Positions 35,711 through 44,097 are shown, numbered from the stretch's first letter. The stretch is DNA of 64,000 nt from Novosphingobium sp. JCM 18896 (GCF_025938095.1 NZ_JAPCZF010000012.1:1-64000), one strand, 5' to 3'. The notes: generated from the sequence alone by a model not told the origin. Numbers and translations: made by a program.

Positions 35711-36355
35711 TTAGCGACAGGGAGGTTCGGGTACGGTCGCCGCGATCGCGAGAGTGCGCGCTATGGCCCTTGTCCCGGCGCCCAGCCTGCGCGCGTTAGA
35801 AATGTGCAACCGGGCGCCCGGCGGAAAGACATGCGAGGGTGTGACGTCTGTTGCCAGCGCAATTAGTTCGGTCGTCACCGCAGGCAGGCTCCTCGTGATG
35901 AAAGGAAGCGCACAGTAGGCAAAGAACCCTTCGAAGGCTGCGGGCGACAAGCGCAAGAGGGACTCGAGAAATCCAGGGACCTCGCGATCGAAGCGCTGCC
36001 AATAGGAGCCCTTGACATGGCGCCGCCAGATCTCTTGCCGCGCGGCATCCAGCGGACCTGCATCGAGAACTCCGGCAGCCAGCCCTTGCTCGAGAATGAG
36101 CGGAGCCGTCACCATCAGCGAGTGCACGCCCAGCCCCGAAACGAGCGTGACGACTTCCTGGATCTGCTCGGGCGTCGCGCCGGTCGAGTAGGCGGCCGCA
36201 ATTGCCTTATCCACCGCCGCCGGATCGAGCGCGGTAACCGATGCCCGCACCCCCAACTCGATCAGAGCCTCGTCCAGCGCGCAAAGGTCCTCTCCGGGTG
36301 GGACACCCTCCAAATCGTCCGTGAGCAGGGCTTGCAGAGCGGCAATGGGAATCAT
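35711..36355 (-). CDS. Carboxymuconolactone decarboxylase-like protein (cysteine-poor)
   Basis: This 214-residue all-helical protein has two CMD/AhpD-like repeats: GATPEQIQEVVTLVSGLGVHSLM and PGARLHISNARRLGAGTRAIARTLAIAA. The redox CxxC of AhpD is absent; its three cysteines are scattered. The C-terminus ends soon after the second repeat. It may be a decarboxylase, hydratase or binding protein rather than a peroxidase-type enzyme. It is divergent from the SnoaL/crotonase operon across a perfect 48-bp inverted repeat and is followed by tetR. Confidence 0.8.
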   Translation of the reverse strand: MIPIAALQALLTDDLEGVPPGEDLCALDEALIELGVRASVTALDPAAVDKAIAAAYSTGATPEQIQEVVTLVSGLGVHSLMVTAPLILEQGLAAGVLDAGPLDAARQEIWRRHVKGSYWQRFDREVPGFLESLLRLSPAAFEGFFAYCALPFITRSLPAVTTELIALATDVTPSHVFPPGARLHISNARRLGAGTRAIARTLAIAATVPEPPCR

Positions 36356-36384
36356 CTCGACATCCTTCAGCGGCCACCTTCCCG

Positions 36385-36432
36385 CGGCAGGACCATCCAG
36401 TCAACTATTGTGTTGACTGGATGGTCCTGCCG
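36385..36432. repeat. Perfect 48-bp inverted repeat (21-bp arms, 6-bp centre) in divergent promoter
   Basis: Bases 36385-36405 and 36412-36432 are exact reverse complements around TATTGT. The core is a TCAAC-N6-GTTGA operator, and the arms extend 15-16 bp outwards on each side through GGATGGTCCTGCC. The two divergent promoters therefore share identical sequence from their TTGACT -35-like box (36413-36418 on plus, 36404-36399 on minus) through most of the -35/-10 spacer. It could extrude as a cruciform, or be the scar of an inverted duplication. Confidence 0.9.
36401..36416. promoter_or_regulatory. TCAAC-N6-GTTGA operator 4 (core of the 48-bp inverted repeat)
   Basis: TCAACTATTGTGTTGA sits at the centre of the divergent CMD-tetR and SnoaL operons. 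Towards the plus-strand operon, TTGACT (36413-36418), a 17-bp spacer and CATATC (36436-36441) form a weak promoter-like array. Confidence 0.78.
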
Positions 36433-36493
36433 TCTCATATCGAGCCCCGTCACGAACGCCGACGCGGCGTTGCTGCAAGACGGAAGGATCCCA

Positions 36494-36967
36494 ATGGCTG
36501 AAGCTCCCACCGCCACCGAGCTGAGAGAACTACTCGAATCGCGCAAGATCGAACGTGTACTCTTCGACTACGCTCACAACCTGGACATCAATCAGCCCGA
36601 AGAGATGACCAAGCTCTTCACCGACGACTGCGTGGTGACTTACGCTCCCAATTTCGGGGCCGAAGGCAAGGACGCCTACCGCGAGACGCTGAACGGCATC
36701 GGCACCTACTTTTCGGCCACCACGCACCACGTCTCGAACGTCGTGATCGATTTCATCGACGAGAATACGGCCCAGGTCCGCTCGGTCCTGATGGCCATCC
36801 ATCGCTACACGCGCGAGCGTCCCGACGGCTGGATGTTCGGCCAGTACCACGACACCATGGTCAAGGGCGACAACGGGCAGTGGCAGTTCAAACGACGCGA
36901 GCTGCGCACGACGATGGGCATGGACTACCACGTCAAGACTTCGCACCCGCTGGGCCGGGCTGAATGA
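36494..36967 (+). CDS. SnoaL-like (NTF2-fold) protein
   Basis: This 157-residue protein has a cone-shaped alpha+beta barrel signature (RVLFDYAHNLDINQPEEMTKLFTDDCVVTYAP, TTHHVSNVVIDF, GQWQFKRRELRTT). Relatives include SnoaL polyketide cyclases, hydratases and ketosteroid-isomerase-like enzymes. ATG 36494 has AAGGA at 5-nt spacing; the longer frame upstream crosses the 48-bp repeat and is rejected. It is the first gene of a four-gene operon with two crotonases and a DUF2889 protein, and it overlaps the next gene by ATGA. Confidence 0.87.
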   Translation: MAEAPTATELRELLESRKIERVLFDYAHNLDINQPEEMTKLFTDDCVVTYAPNFGAEGKDAYRETLNGIGTYFSATTHHVSNVVIDFIDENTAQVRSVLMAIHRYTRERPDGWMFGQYHDTMVKGDNGQWQFKRRELRTTMGMDYHVKTSHPLGRAE

Positions 36968-37806
36968 CGGAGGAACCTTTCTCTTACGCCAACATCACCG
37001 TCGATCACTCGGACGCGGTCAGCTGGATTGTGCTGAGCCGGCCCGCTGCCGCCAATGCGCTCACCGCGGAGATGCTCGACGAGTTTTCGGACGCCCTTGG
37101 CCGTCTGAAGACGCAGGGCCGTCCGGTTATCGCGATCCGCGGCGAAGGGAAAGGTTTCTGCTCCGGCATGGACCTGGGCCAATACGGGGGACAGTTGGCA
37201 GCCGATCCCGTGGCCGACGCCGAACGGCTGAACGCCAACGTCCAGCGCTGGCTTGCAATCTGGGATCACCCCAAACCGGTAATCGCGGCCGTGCACGGAT
37301 ATTGCGCAGGTGTGGCGGCCCAGCTTTGCACCTTCGCGGACATCACGGTGGTTGCCGACGATGTGCGTATCAGCGAGCCTGGCGTCCCTATCGGAGGTGG
37401 TTTCATTGCTCCGACATGGGTCGCGCAGGTCGGCGCCAAGCGGGCAAAGGAATTCGCCTTTCTTCCTGGAAACAGCATCGATGGCCACACGGCCGTCGAG
37501 TGGGGATGGGCAAACCATTGCGTGGCCGCCAGCAGGCTGATCGACTCCGTCGAAGCGATGGCCGCGCGAATTGCCATGGTCCCGCCCGACGTTCTGCGGG
37601 TCAAGAAGCTGTCGATCAACCGCGCCGCCGAAGCTGCCGGCTTCCGCGCGGCTCTTTCGGGCATCGCAGAGATGGATTCGCTGCTTCATCTCGCCCCGTC
37701 GGTACTTGCGATCCGCGCGCGGATGTCGGCTGACGGCCTGAAACCGGTCTTGCAGGACTACCGTGGTCCGTCTTCGACCGCGCTAATGAACGAATTCAAG
37801 GAGTAG
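36964..37806 (+). CDS. Crotonase-fold protein, atypical active site
   Basis: This 280-residue enoyl-CoA hydratase/isomerase-family protein has CoA-binding and oxyanion motifs (IRGEGKGFCSGMDLG, VHGYCAGVAAQL). The first catalytic Glu position reads Gln (GVAAQLCTFAD), and the usual GGG is VAA; the second Glu remains (ISEPGVPIGGG). Simple hydratase activity is therefore unlikely. Isomerase, hydrolase or C-C cleaving roles are open. It is translationally coupled to the SnoaL gene and followed 3 bp later by a second crotonase gene with a canonical site. Confidence 0.88.
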   Translation: MTEEPFSYANITVDHSDAVSWIVLSRPAAANALTAEMLDEFSDALGRLKTQGRPVIAIRGEGKGFCSGMDLGQYGGQLAADPVADAERLNANVQRWLAIWDHPKPVIAAVHGYCAGVAAQLCTFADITVVADDVRISEPGVPIGGGFIAPTWVAQVGAKRAKEFAFLPGNSIDGHTAVEWGWANHCVAASRLIDSVEAMAARIAMVPPDVLRVKKLSINRAAEAAGFRAALSGIAEMDSLLHLAPSVLAIRARMSADGLKPVLQDYRGPSSTALMNEFKE

Positions 37807-37809
37807 AGC

Positions 37810-38580
37810 ATGGCTGATGTGGATTTCACCGTGGAGGGGCATGTCGCCCGCGTCCATCTCAACAGGCCCCAGGCGCTGAACTCGATTACGCCTGCCATGG
37901 ACGAGGCGCTGTTCGCCGCCTGGCAGGAGATCAACTCGAATCCCGACATCTGGGTCGCGATCGTCTCGGCCGAAGGAGAGAAGTCCTTCTGCATCGGCGC
38001 GGACGTATCGGGCGGCACGGACAGAACCGGAAGGATGGCTCTGGGTGGCGGCCTGACCGGCATTGCGGGTCCTTTGGTCAAGGTCAAGAAGCCCATGATC
38101 GCAGCGGTCCAAGGCTTTGCGGTTGGCGGAGGCTTCGAGATCGCAATGTGCTGTGATATTATCGTGGCGGCAGAAACGGCCCAATTCGGCCTTCCAGAAA
38201 CCAAGGTGGGTATCATCGGCGAGTGCGGGGTCGTCCACCGTGCGATCCGTCAACTGCCGTATCACATAGCCATGGCCGCGATCATGACGGGAGAGCGTAT
38301 CAAGGCCGAACAGGCTCACACCTACGGTCTCGTGAACGAGGTGGTCTCCTATTCCGATCTGTCGGCCGCGGCCGATCGCTGGGCGGCCAAGATTTGCGCC
38401 GCCGCCCCCGGCGCGGTGCAGGCCGCCAAGGATGCGGCTATCAGCCGTCTCGACATGCCGCTTGAAGTCGCGCTCATGACGCGCTTCGAGCCCATCGAAG
38501 CCTATCACGGCACCGCCGATCAGCGCGAAGGGCTGGCCGCGGCTTCCGAAAAGCGAAAGCCGGTCTGGACCGGCCGGTAG
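37810..38580 (+). CDS. Enoyl-CoA hydratase
   Basis: This 256-residue crotonase has both catalytic glutamates (GGGFEIAMCCD and GLPETKVGIIG), the oxyanion-hole motif SFCIGADVSGG and a CoA pocket typical of enoyl-CoA hydratases. It begins 3 bp after the preceding crotonase gene and ends 3 bp before the DUF2889 gene. It should add water to an alpha,beta-unsaturated acyl-CoA. The neighbouring gene may encode the next or previous lyase or isomerase step. Confidence 0.92.
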   Translation: MADVDFTVEGHVARVHLNRPQALNSITPAMDEALFAAWQEINSNPDIWVAIVSAEGEKSFCIGADVSGGTDRTGRMALGGGLTGIAGPLVKVKKPMIAAVQGFAVGGGFEIAMCCDIIVAAETAQFGLPETKVGIIGECGVVHRAIRQLPYHIAMAAIMTGERIKAEQAHTYGLVNEVVSYSDLSAAADRWAAKICAAAPGAVQAAKDAAISRLDMPLEVALMTRFEPIEAYHGTADQREGLAAASEKRKPVWTGR

Positions 38581-38583
38581 CTC

Positions 38584-39345
38584 TTGGCGCTGACACGCTA
38601 CCCGCTGAATGATGACTACGGCGCCGGCGCCTTCCGGCGCCGCGTCAGACAACGCACGGATACCAACCGCTCCACCGCGATCGTCGACGATAGTCACCAT
38701 TCGATGTGGGTGCGGCTGCATCATGACGGAGCGGCAGTCACCGGAGTGGAAAGCGCGATGCTGCGGTTTCCCGCAGACACATGCCCCGGCGCGCGCAGCG
38801 TCCTCGACGAACTCGTCGGCTATGCAATCTCCACGCCTGCCGGCGATCTCTTCGCGGGCGGAAGGGCTCGCCGCAATTGCACGCACCTGTTCGACCTCGC
38901 GGTTCTCGCGTTTCGCTTCATTCGCGATGTTTCCAGCGAGCGGGTCATGGATTTTTTCCTTCCCGATGCGCCCGATGGACAGCAGCGTGCCCAGGCTTAC
39001 CTGGACGGAGAACGGGTGCTCGACTGGTGGCTTGAGGACGAGGTAATCGTTTCGCCCCCTTCATTTGCCGGATTTGATCTCAACGCGGGCTTCATCTCAC
39101 GCGTTATGGCGACGCATGTCGGCATCGAACGTGACATGGCTCTCATGATGCAAAAAAGCGTCCACGTGGCGCGCGGCCGCAAGCGAGTAGTAGACCGCCG
39201 GCCGGGCCACCCCCTTACCGACGCCATCGACATGCTCGATGCCTGCTACACCTATAGCGAACCGCGCTTCTCGAAGGCGGGCGAATGCGCAGGCTATGTG
39301 CGGGACTTCAGCGATGGGGTGACCGAAACGCCCTGGCCGCTTTGA
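38584..39345 (+). CDS. DUF2889 family protein
   Basis: This 253-residue protein of unknown function has SHHSMWVRLHHDG, a CPGA-type motif and RRNCTHLFDL, matching the conserved 'HDMWLRL...CTHL' pattern of DUF2889. The start is TTG 38584, 3 bp after the crotonase stop. Conserved His, Asp and Cys residues suggest a possible metal site. Family members recur in steroid- and aromatic-degradation clusters of alpha- and betaproteobacteria, so an enzymatic or accessory role on acyl-CoA intermediates is plausible but not shown. Confidence 0.78.
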   Translation: MALTRYPLNDDYGAGAFRRRVRQRTDTNRSTAIVDDSHHSMWVRLHHDGAAVTGVESAMLRFPADTCPGARSVLDELVGYAISTPAGDLFAGGRARRNCTHLFDLAVLAFRFIRDVSSERVMDFFLPDAPDGQQRAQAYLDGERVLDWWLEDEVIVSPPSFAGFDLNAGFISRVMATHVGIERDMALMMQKSVHVARGRKRVVDRRPGHPLTDAIDMLDACYTYSEPRFSKAGECAGYVRDFSDGVTETPWPL

Positions 39346-39352
39346 ATGAAGT

Positions 39353-40492
39353 TCAGCTTTCGATAGCTTTGCGGCTGACGACCTCGAGACCGAAGCCCTC
39401 CAGCGCCGCGAGTTTCGCATCGCTTGAGGTCAACAATGTCATCGGGCCGACACCGAGATCGAGCAATATCTGAGCACCGATACCATAGTCTCGCTCGCCG
39501 TGGCGATCGGAATAGGCCCGTCGTCCTCCAAGCACCCTGCGCGAAACGGACGCCGGATCCGGGTCGCGGATGAAAACTGCGACCCCCGGTCCGTCACCGG
39601 CCGCGATCGCTGCAAGCGCGCTCGAAACATAGTTGGGGCGAGCTGCCGACCAGCCCAGAAGGTCCGCGGTAATGTCGACCTGGTGCACCCGCACCAGCGT
39701 CTCCCGGTCTCTTTGCGGCACCCCCTTGACCAAGGCCAAGTGTTCTCCGCCGTCAATTATATTGCGGTACACGTGGATCGTCAGGTCCGGGCAATGAATG
39801 CTCTCGAAATCCGACGTCGCGACGCGCTCCACCAGACGTTCCGAACGCCGCCGGAACGCGATCAGGTCGGCAATCGTTCCCACCTTAAGCCCATGTCGAT
39901 CGGCGAATTCGAGCAGTTCGGGCAGACGGCTCATCTCGCCGTCGTCGTTCATGATCTCGCAGATCACACCGGCGGGTGAAAGGCCTGCCAGCCGGGATAT
40001 GTCTACAGCGGCCTCGGTGTGTCCAGCTCGCACCAGCACCCCACCCTCGCGCGCGACAAGCGGGAACACATGGCCCGGCGTCACTAGGTCCGCCGCGTCC
40101 TTGCTCTGATCGATCGCGACGCTGATCGTGCGGGCACGGTCATAAGCCGAGATGCCCGTCGTCACCCCTTCCCGTGCCTCGATCGAGACCGTGAATGCCG
40201 TGCCGTGACCGCACTGGTTGTTGGTCGACATCGGCGAAAGCGCGAGCTCTTCGGCACGGCCGGCGGTCAGCGCGAGACAGATGAGGCCGCGCGCGTGCGT
40301 CGCCATGAAGTTGATCCGGCTCGGCGTGGCGAATTGCGCAGGGATGATGATATCGCCCTCGTTCTCGCGATCGGCTGCATCGACGAGGATGTATGGTCGC
40401 CCTTCCCGCGCATCCTCGATGATCGCCTCGATCGGAGAGACCCCGGCGATGACGCGAGCCTCCTCGGATGGCGCTTGAACCGCATTCATCAT
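39353..40492 (-). CDS. ribB: 3,4-dihydroxy-2-butanone 4-phosphate synthase with degenerate GTP-cyclohydrolase II domain (RibBX type)
   Basis: This 379-residue protein has an N-terminal RibB domain that is complete: DRENEGDIIIPAQ, PMSTNNQCGHGTAFTVSIEA, GHTEAAVDISRLAGLSPAGVICEIMNDDG. It would make the 4-carbon precursor of riboflavin. The C-terminal GTP-cyclohydrolase-II-like half (from about residue 215) lacks the zinc-binding cysteines expected around the RVHQVDITADLLG region, so it is probably inactive, as in RibBX proteins. The gene overlaps the upstream acyl-CoA ligase by ATGA (40489-40492). Its place in a catabolic operon suggests extra flavin supply for the FMN- and FAD-dependent enzymes here. 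Confidence 0.9.
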   Translation of the reverse strand: MMNAVQAPSEEARVIAGVSPIEAIIEDAREGRPYILVDAADRENEGDIIIPAQFATPSRINFMATHARGLICLALTAGRAEELALSPMSTNNQCGHGTAFTVSIEAREGVTTGISAYDRARTISVAIDQSKDAADLVTPGHVFPLVAREGGVLVRAGHTEAAVDISRLAGLSPAGVICEIMNDDGEMSRLPELLEFADRHGLKVGTIADLIAFRRRSERLVERVATSDFESIHCPDLTIHVYRNIIDGGEHLALVKGVPQRDRETLVRVHQVDITADLLGWSAARPNYVSSALAAIAAGDGPGVAVFIRDPDPASVSRRVLGGRRAYSDRHGERDYGIGAQILLDLGVGPMTLLTSSDAKLAALEGFGLEVVSRKAIES

Positions 40493-42054
40493 GCGATCCT
40501 GCGATCCCAGCCTTCCCAGTAAGGCTCGCGCATCTTCGCGCGTAGGACCTTCCCGGACGGATTGCGAATGAGATCGCTCGCAAACGAAACCGAACGCGGG
40601 CACTTGAAGCGCGCCAGCCGCTCCCTCGCAAAGGCGATGAGCGTCTCCTCGTCGATCGACCTTCCAGGAACCGGCACGACCACCGCGTGGACCGCCTCGC
40701 CCCAACGCGCATCGGGAATCCCGAAGGCCACGGCTTCCCCGACCGCCTCGTGCTCGAGCAGAACCCGCTCGACCTCGGCCGGATAGATGTTCTCGCCGCC
40801 CGATACGACCATGTCATTCAGCCGGTCGGTCAGGTAGATGTAGCCATCTTCGACATGCCCCATGTCGCCCGAACGGTACCAGCCATCGGCTCTGAAAATC
40901 TCGGCTGTGGCTTCGGGACGTTGCCAGTAGCCGTTCGCGCGCTGCGGGGATTTGACCCAGATCTCACCTTTTTCTCCGGGAGCAACCTCGGCCATCGTCG
41001 CGGGATCGACGACGCGGATCTCGGTTCCTGGAACCGGGCGGCCAGCCGAGCGAAGCAAGTGCGGCCGCGCGCCATCGACATGCTCGGCAGGTGTCAACAG
41101 GGTCAAACCGAAGCTCAGCTCTGTCGCACCGTACATGCCGTGAAAGACATTGCCCATCGTGGCGACGGCGTCCTTCAAGACCTTTTCCGCGATCGTGGAG
41201 CCACCATAGTTTACCACCCGAAGCGATGAGAGGTCCGCTTGACGAACCGCCGGTCTGTCTAGCAGCATCTTGATCACCGCTGGCACGGTCATCAGGTGCG
41301 TGACGCCGGATCGTTCGATTTCGGCGATGACCTCGTCAGGATCGAAGTCGCTAAATGCTATGCAATGCGCGCCGTGCGAAAAACACTGCAATGACCAGTT
41401 CATGCCTCCGACATGGAAGAGCGGCAGTGCGTTGAGGTGTACCTCGTGAGGATCATCTCCGAACGCAGCTTCAGCCGTTCGTACGAACGAGAAAAGGGAC
41501 GCGTTGCTCAGCAGAACGCCCTTGGGTCTGCCGGTGGTTCCCGACGTGTAGAGCTGCAGGGCGATTTCATCCGCGGCCGAGGCATAGTGGGTATCCTGAT
41601 CGGGATATCCCGCAATCCAGTCCTGCAGGTTCTGATAGGGACTGTTGACGCCCTCCAGCGCAATGATCTGATCGACGCCGCCTAGCCTATTCGAAACCGA
41701 AGCGATGCCGGCGGCAAACTCATCGGCAACGAAAATAAGCCGGGCTTGCGAGTCCTCGATGATGAAGGCCATCTCATCAGGCGCGAGCCGCCAGTTGACC
41801 GCCACCATGACCGCGCCGACCTTGCGGGCTCCAAGAAGGAGAGCGAAGTATTCGGTGCAGTTCTTGGCGATCAGGGCGATCCTGTCGCCGGGCGTTATGC
41901 CGGCCGCGAGAAGCGCGCCGGCGATCCGGTTCGAGCGGGTCTGCATCATCCCATAGGTCGTCGTCTCGCCGTCGAACGTCGTCATCGCCGCCGCCGGACG
42001 CTCGGCAGCGTGCACTCGCACGATAGCTTCTATCGTTTGCGGTCTGCTTGGCAT
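40489..42054 (-). CDS. Acyl-CoA synthetase (AMP-binding, FadD-like)
   Basis: This 521-residue ANL-family ligase has LYTSGTTGRPKG, MYGATELSFG, GWYRSGDMGHVEDGYIYLTDRLNDMVVSGGENIYPAEVE, and a catalytic lysine in NPSGKVLRAKMRE. It is the third gene of the operon SDR, Rieske oxygenase, ligase, RibBX, starting 12 bp after the Rieske stop. It resembles long-chain or steroid side-chain-type acyl-CoA synthetases. Its order suggests that an acid formed after oxygenation is activated here. Confidence 0.93.
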   Translation of the reverse strand: MPSRPQTIEAIVRVHAAERPAAAMTTFDGETTTYGMMQTRSNRIAGALLAAGITPGDRIALIAKNCTEYFALLLGARKVGAVMVAVNWRLAPDEMAFIIEDSQARLIFVADEFAAGIASVSNRLGGVDQIIALEGVNSPYQNLQDWIAGYPDQDTHYASAADEIALQLYTSGTTGRPKGVLLSNASLFSFVRTAEAAFGDDPHEVHLNALPLFHVGGMNWSLQCFSHGAHCIAFSDFDPDEVIAEIERSGVTHLMTVPAVIKMLLDRPAVRQADLSSLRVVNYGGSTIAEKVLKDAVATMGNVFHGMYGATELSFGLTLLTPAEHVDGARPHLLRSAGRPVPGTEIRVVDPATMAEVAPGEKGEIWVKSPQRANGYWQRPEATAEIFRADGWYRSGDMGHVEDGYIYLTDRLNDMVVSGGENIYPAEVERVLLEHEAVGEAVAFGIPDARWGEAVHAVVVPVPGRSIDEETLIAFARERLARFKCPRSVSFASDLIRNPSGKVLRAKMREPYWEGWDRRIA

Positions 42055-42066
42055 CCTCTCTCGCCC

Positions 42067-43209
42067 TTATCGCGCCGCTTCGATCAGTTTATCGAGCTCG
42101 CTGTGAAAATGCTGCATCCCCGGCTCATTGGCTCCGAACAGTATCTGCATCCCTGGCACATGAGGAAGCGAGGCCTGAACCTCCTTCGACATAGCCCAGT
42201 CCTCGGCCTCAACCGTCCCGAGCAGGATGCTCCAGTTGCGATCCCAGCGCTTCTCGAATTCGGCACCGATCATCTCGGGTTTGCAAAGGCTTTGCACTCG
42301 AACCTTGCACTTTCCCGGAACCTCGCCCGGATAAGACGTCCAGATCTCGAAATGATCGCCCTGCCAGATGAAGAAGCTGTTCGGGAACACCTGATAGTTG
42401 ATCGCAATATTGCGGAGGAACTCGGAATCCTCGAACGCGCCGTCCTTGATGGACGTAAACGACTTGCGAATGCCAACCAGCCGGCTGTGCGGCCCGATGA
42501 TCTCGAACGGCGAGTGGCGGCCGAAGAACCAGGGTGCGATCGTCGTCGTATGCAATTTGGGAATGTGGTAGACTTCCAGAAAACCGTCCAGCACGAATTT
42601 CCAGTTGATGTCGACATCGATCACCGCATCGCGCTCAAGCACGAAGTTGGTCATGGGAAAACTCTCGAACTCTGTATCGAGCGGACCGAGAAAGGCAGCG
42701 ACGTCGATCTCCGCTCCGGGGGTACCCACAAGCCAGATCAGCCCGTGCCGTTCCTCGACCGGCAGCTCGATCAGATCGCTCTGCTCGGAAGAGATGTTCG
42801 GAAATCCTTCGCGCATCAGGCCCGCCAGCTTACCGTCGGGCGAGTAGGTCCAGGCATGATAGGGACAGGTGAAGAGCTTTGCCTTGCCTTTCCCCGGTTC
42901 GCAGAGCCGGGCAGCACGGTGCCTGCAGATGTTGAGGAATGCCTTCAGGCTGCCGTCGGCTTGGCGCACGACGAGAATGGGTACGCCGGTGTCGTTGTGC
43001 GCAATATAGCTGTTGGGCTCGGCAAGGCTCGATGAATGTCCCACGATCTGGGGCAAAGTGCGAAGCAGGTCCTTCTCTCGCGCAAGGTACTCCGGATCAA
43101 TATAGCTCGACCCGAGATGCGGCATTTCGCTTGCGGCAAGGCAGGTCGTGTTGGTGTTGATATACCCGCTGATCTCGTCGAACAGCTTGCGTTGCAGGTC
43201 GATTTGCAT
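42067..43209 (-). CDS. Rieske non-heme iron oxygenase, large subunit
   Basis: This 380-residue complete alpha subunit has the Rieske cluster motif CRHRAA and CPYHAW, and mononuclear iron ligands in NWKFVLDGFLEVYHIPKLH (conserved Asp and two His). ATG 43209 has GAGGA upstream; the frame beyond overlaps the SDR 3' end. It is single-component in this operon, with no beta subunit. Electrons could come from the BphA4-like reductase encoded at 48511-49827 or from elsewhere. It is the second gene after operator 5. Confidence 0.94.
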   Translation of the reverse strand: MQIDLQRKLFDEISGYINTNTTCLAASEMPHLGSSYIDPEYLAREKDLLRTLPQIVGHSSSLAEPNSYIAHNDTGVPILVVRQADGSLKAFLNICRHRAARLCEPGKGKAKLFTCPYHAWTYSPDGKLAGLMREGFPNISSEQSDLIELPVEERHGLIWLVGTPGAEIDVAAFLGPLDTEFESFPMTNFVLERDAVIDVDINWKFVLDGFLEVYHIPKLHTTTIAPWFFGRHSPFEIIGPHSRLVGIRKSFTSIKDGAFEDSEFLRNIAINYQVFPNSFFIWQGDHFEIWTSYPGEVPGKCKVRVQSLCKPEMIGAEFEKRWDRNWSILLGTVEAEDWAMSKEVQASLPHVPGMQILFGANEPGMQHFHSELDKLIEAAR

Positions 43210-43220
43210 CTTGGCGTTCC

Positions 43221-44018
43221 TCAGGCTGCAACGCGCAGGAAACTCCGCATTCCGCGGATCCAGCGGTCGACGTCCGACCACTTGCGCTGCGTGTTCTTGA
43301 TGGTGTCGGCATGGGGCGTGATGAGAAATGCATCCGCCTTCACGCCATCTATAATGGCACGCGCAACATCGACCGGCGTCATGACTACGCTGCTTTCAGC
43401 GACCCTGCGGACCCCTTCGTTGCCGACTTCAAGCGAAGCCGCCAGCATGTCCGTTCGCACGGCGCCCGGGCAGACCACACTGACACCGATGCCCTGGTCC
43501 CCATAGGTGATGGCCATCCACTCAGCCAAACCTACGGCCGCATGCTTGGTCGCGGTGTAGGCGGCAGCGCCAGGGGCGGTAAGAACGCCAGCAGCGGATG
43601 CGACATTGACGAAGTGGCCGCTGCCTCGCGCTATCATTCCGGGCATAACCGCCCGCGCAATGCGAACGTGGGCCATGACGTTGACGTTCCAGGTTAGCCC
43701 CCAGGCTTCGTCGGTCACCTCGACGCCGCCATCGGTCATCAGGCCGGCGTTGGAACAAACGATGTCTACCTGCCCGAAAGTACGCTCGGCATAATGCGCA
43801 AGGTCGGCGACGGCTGCTGCGTCTGCGATGTCGGCGGGCATTGCCACAACCTTGGTTGAGGCCTTCCCATGGATGTCCGCCACAGCCTGCGCAGCGCCGG
43901 CATCCCGGTCCGAAACGACGACCGCACGCCCGCCTTCCTCGACGATCAGGTCGACGAGCGCCGCCCCGATTCCCCTGGCGCCGCCGGTCACGATGACGAC
44001 CTTGTCCTTCCAATCCAT
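43221..44018 (-). CDS. Short-chain dehydrogenase/reductase
   Basis: This 265-residue classical SDR has VTGGARGIGAALVD, CSNAG, the Ser of NVASAAG, and Y-x3-K in YTATK. The C-terminus (KNTQRKWSDVDRWIRGMR) is typical of the larger NAD(P)-dependent members that act on polycyclic or long-chain alcohols. It is the first gene of the operon whose operator lies 54 bp upstream at 44073-44088. The Rieske gene begins 11 bp after its stop. Confidence 0.92.
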   Translation of the reverse strand: MDWKDKVVIVTGGARGIGAALVDLIVEEGGRAVVVSDRDAGAAQAVADIHGKASTKVVAMPADIADAAAVADLAHYAERTFGQVDIVCSNAGLMTDGGVEVTDEAWGLTWNVNVMAHVRIARAVMPGMIARGSGHFVNVASAAGVLTAPGAAAYTATKHAAVGLAEWMAITYGDQGIGVSVVCPGAVRTDMLAASLEVGNEGVRRVAESSVVMTPVDVARAIIDGVKADAFLITPHADTIKNTQRKWSDVDRWIRGMRSFLRVAA

Positions 44019-44072
44019 GCCGAATCCGATCCTGAGCTGTCCCTACTCGTTTGGGCGATGAAGTTGCGTCAG

Positions 44073-44088
44073 TCAACATATATGTTGA
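44073..44088. promoter_or_regulatory. TCAAC-N6-GTTGA operator 5 (upstream of SDR-Rieske operon)
   Basis: TCAACATATATGTTGA is perfectly symmetric and extends to an 18-bp palindrome (44072-44089, GTCAAC...GTTGAC). It lies between the MFS stop and the SDR start. The minus-strand TTGACT at its edge may be the operon -35. Confidence 0.8.
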
Positions 44089-44097
44089 CGGTTAATC

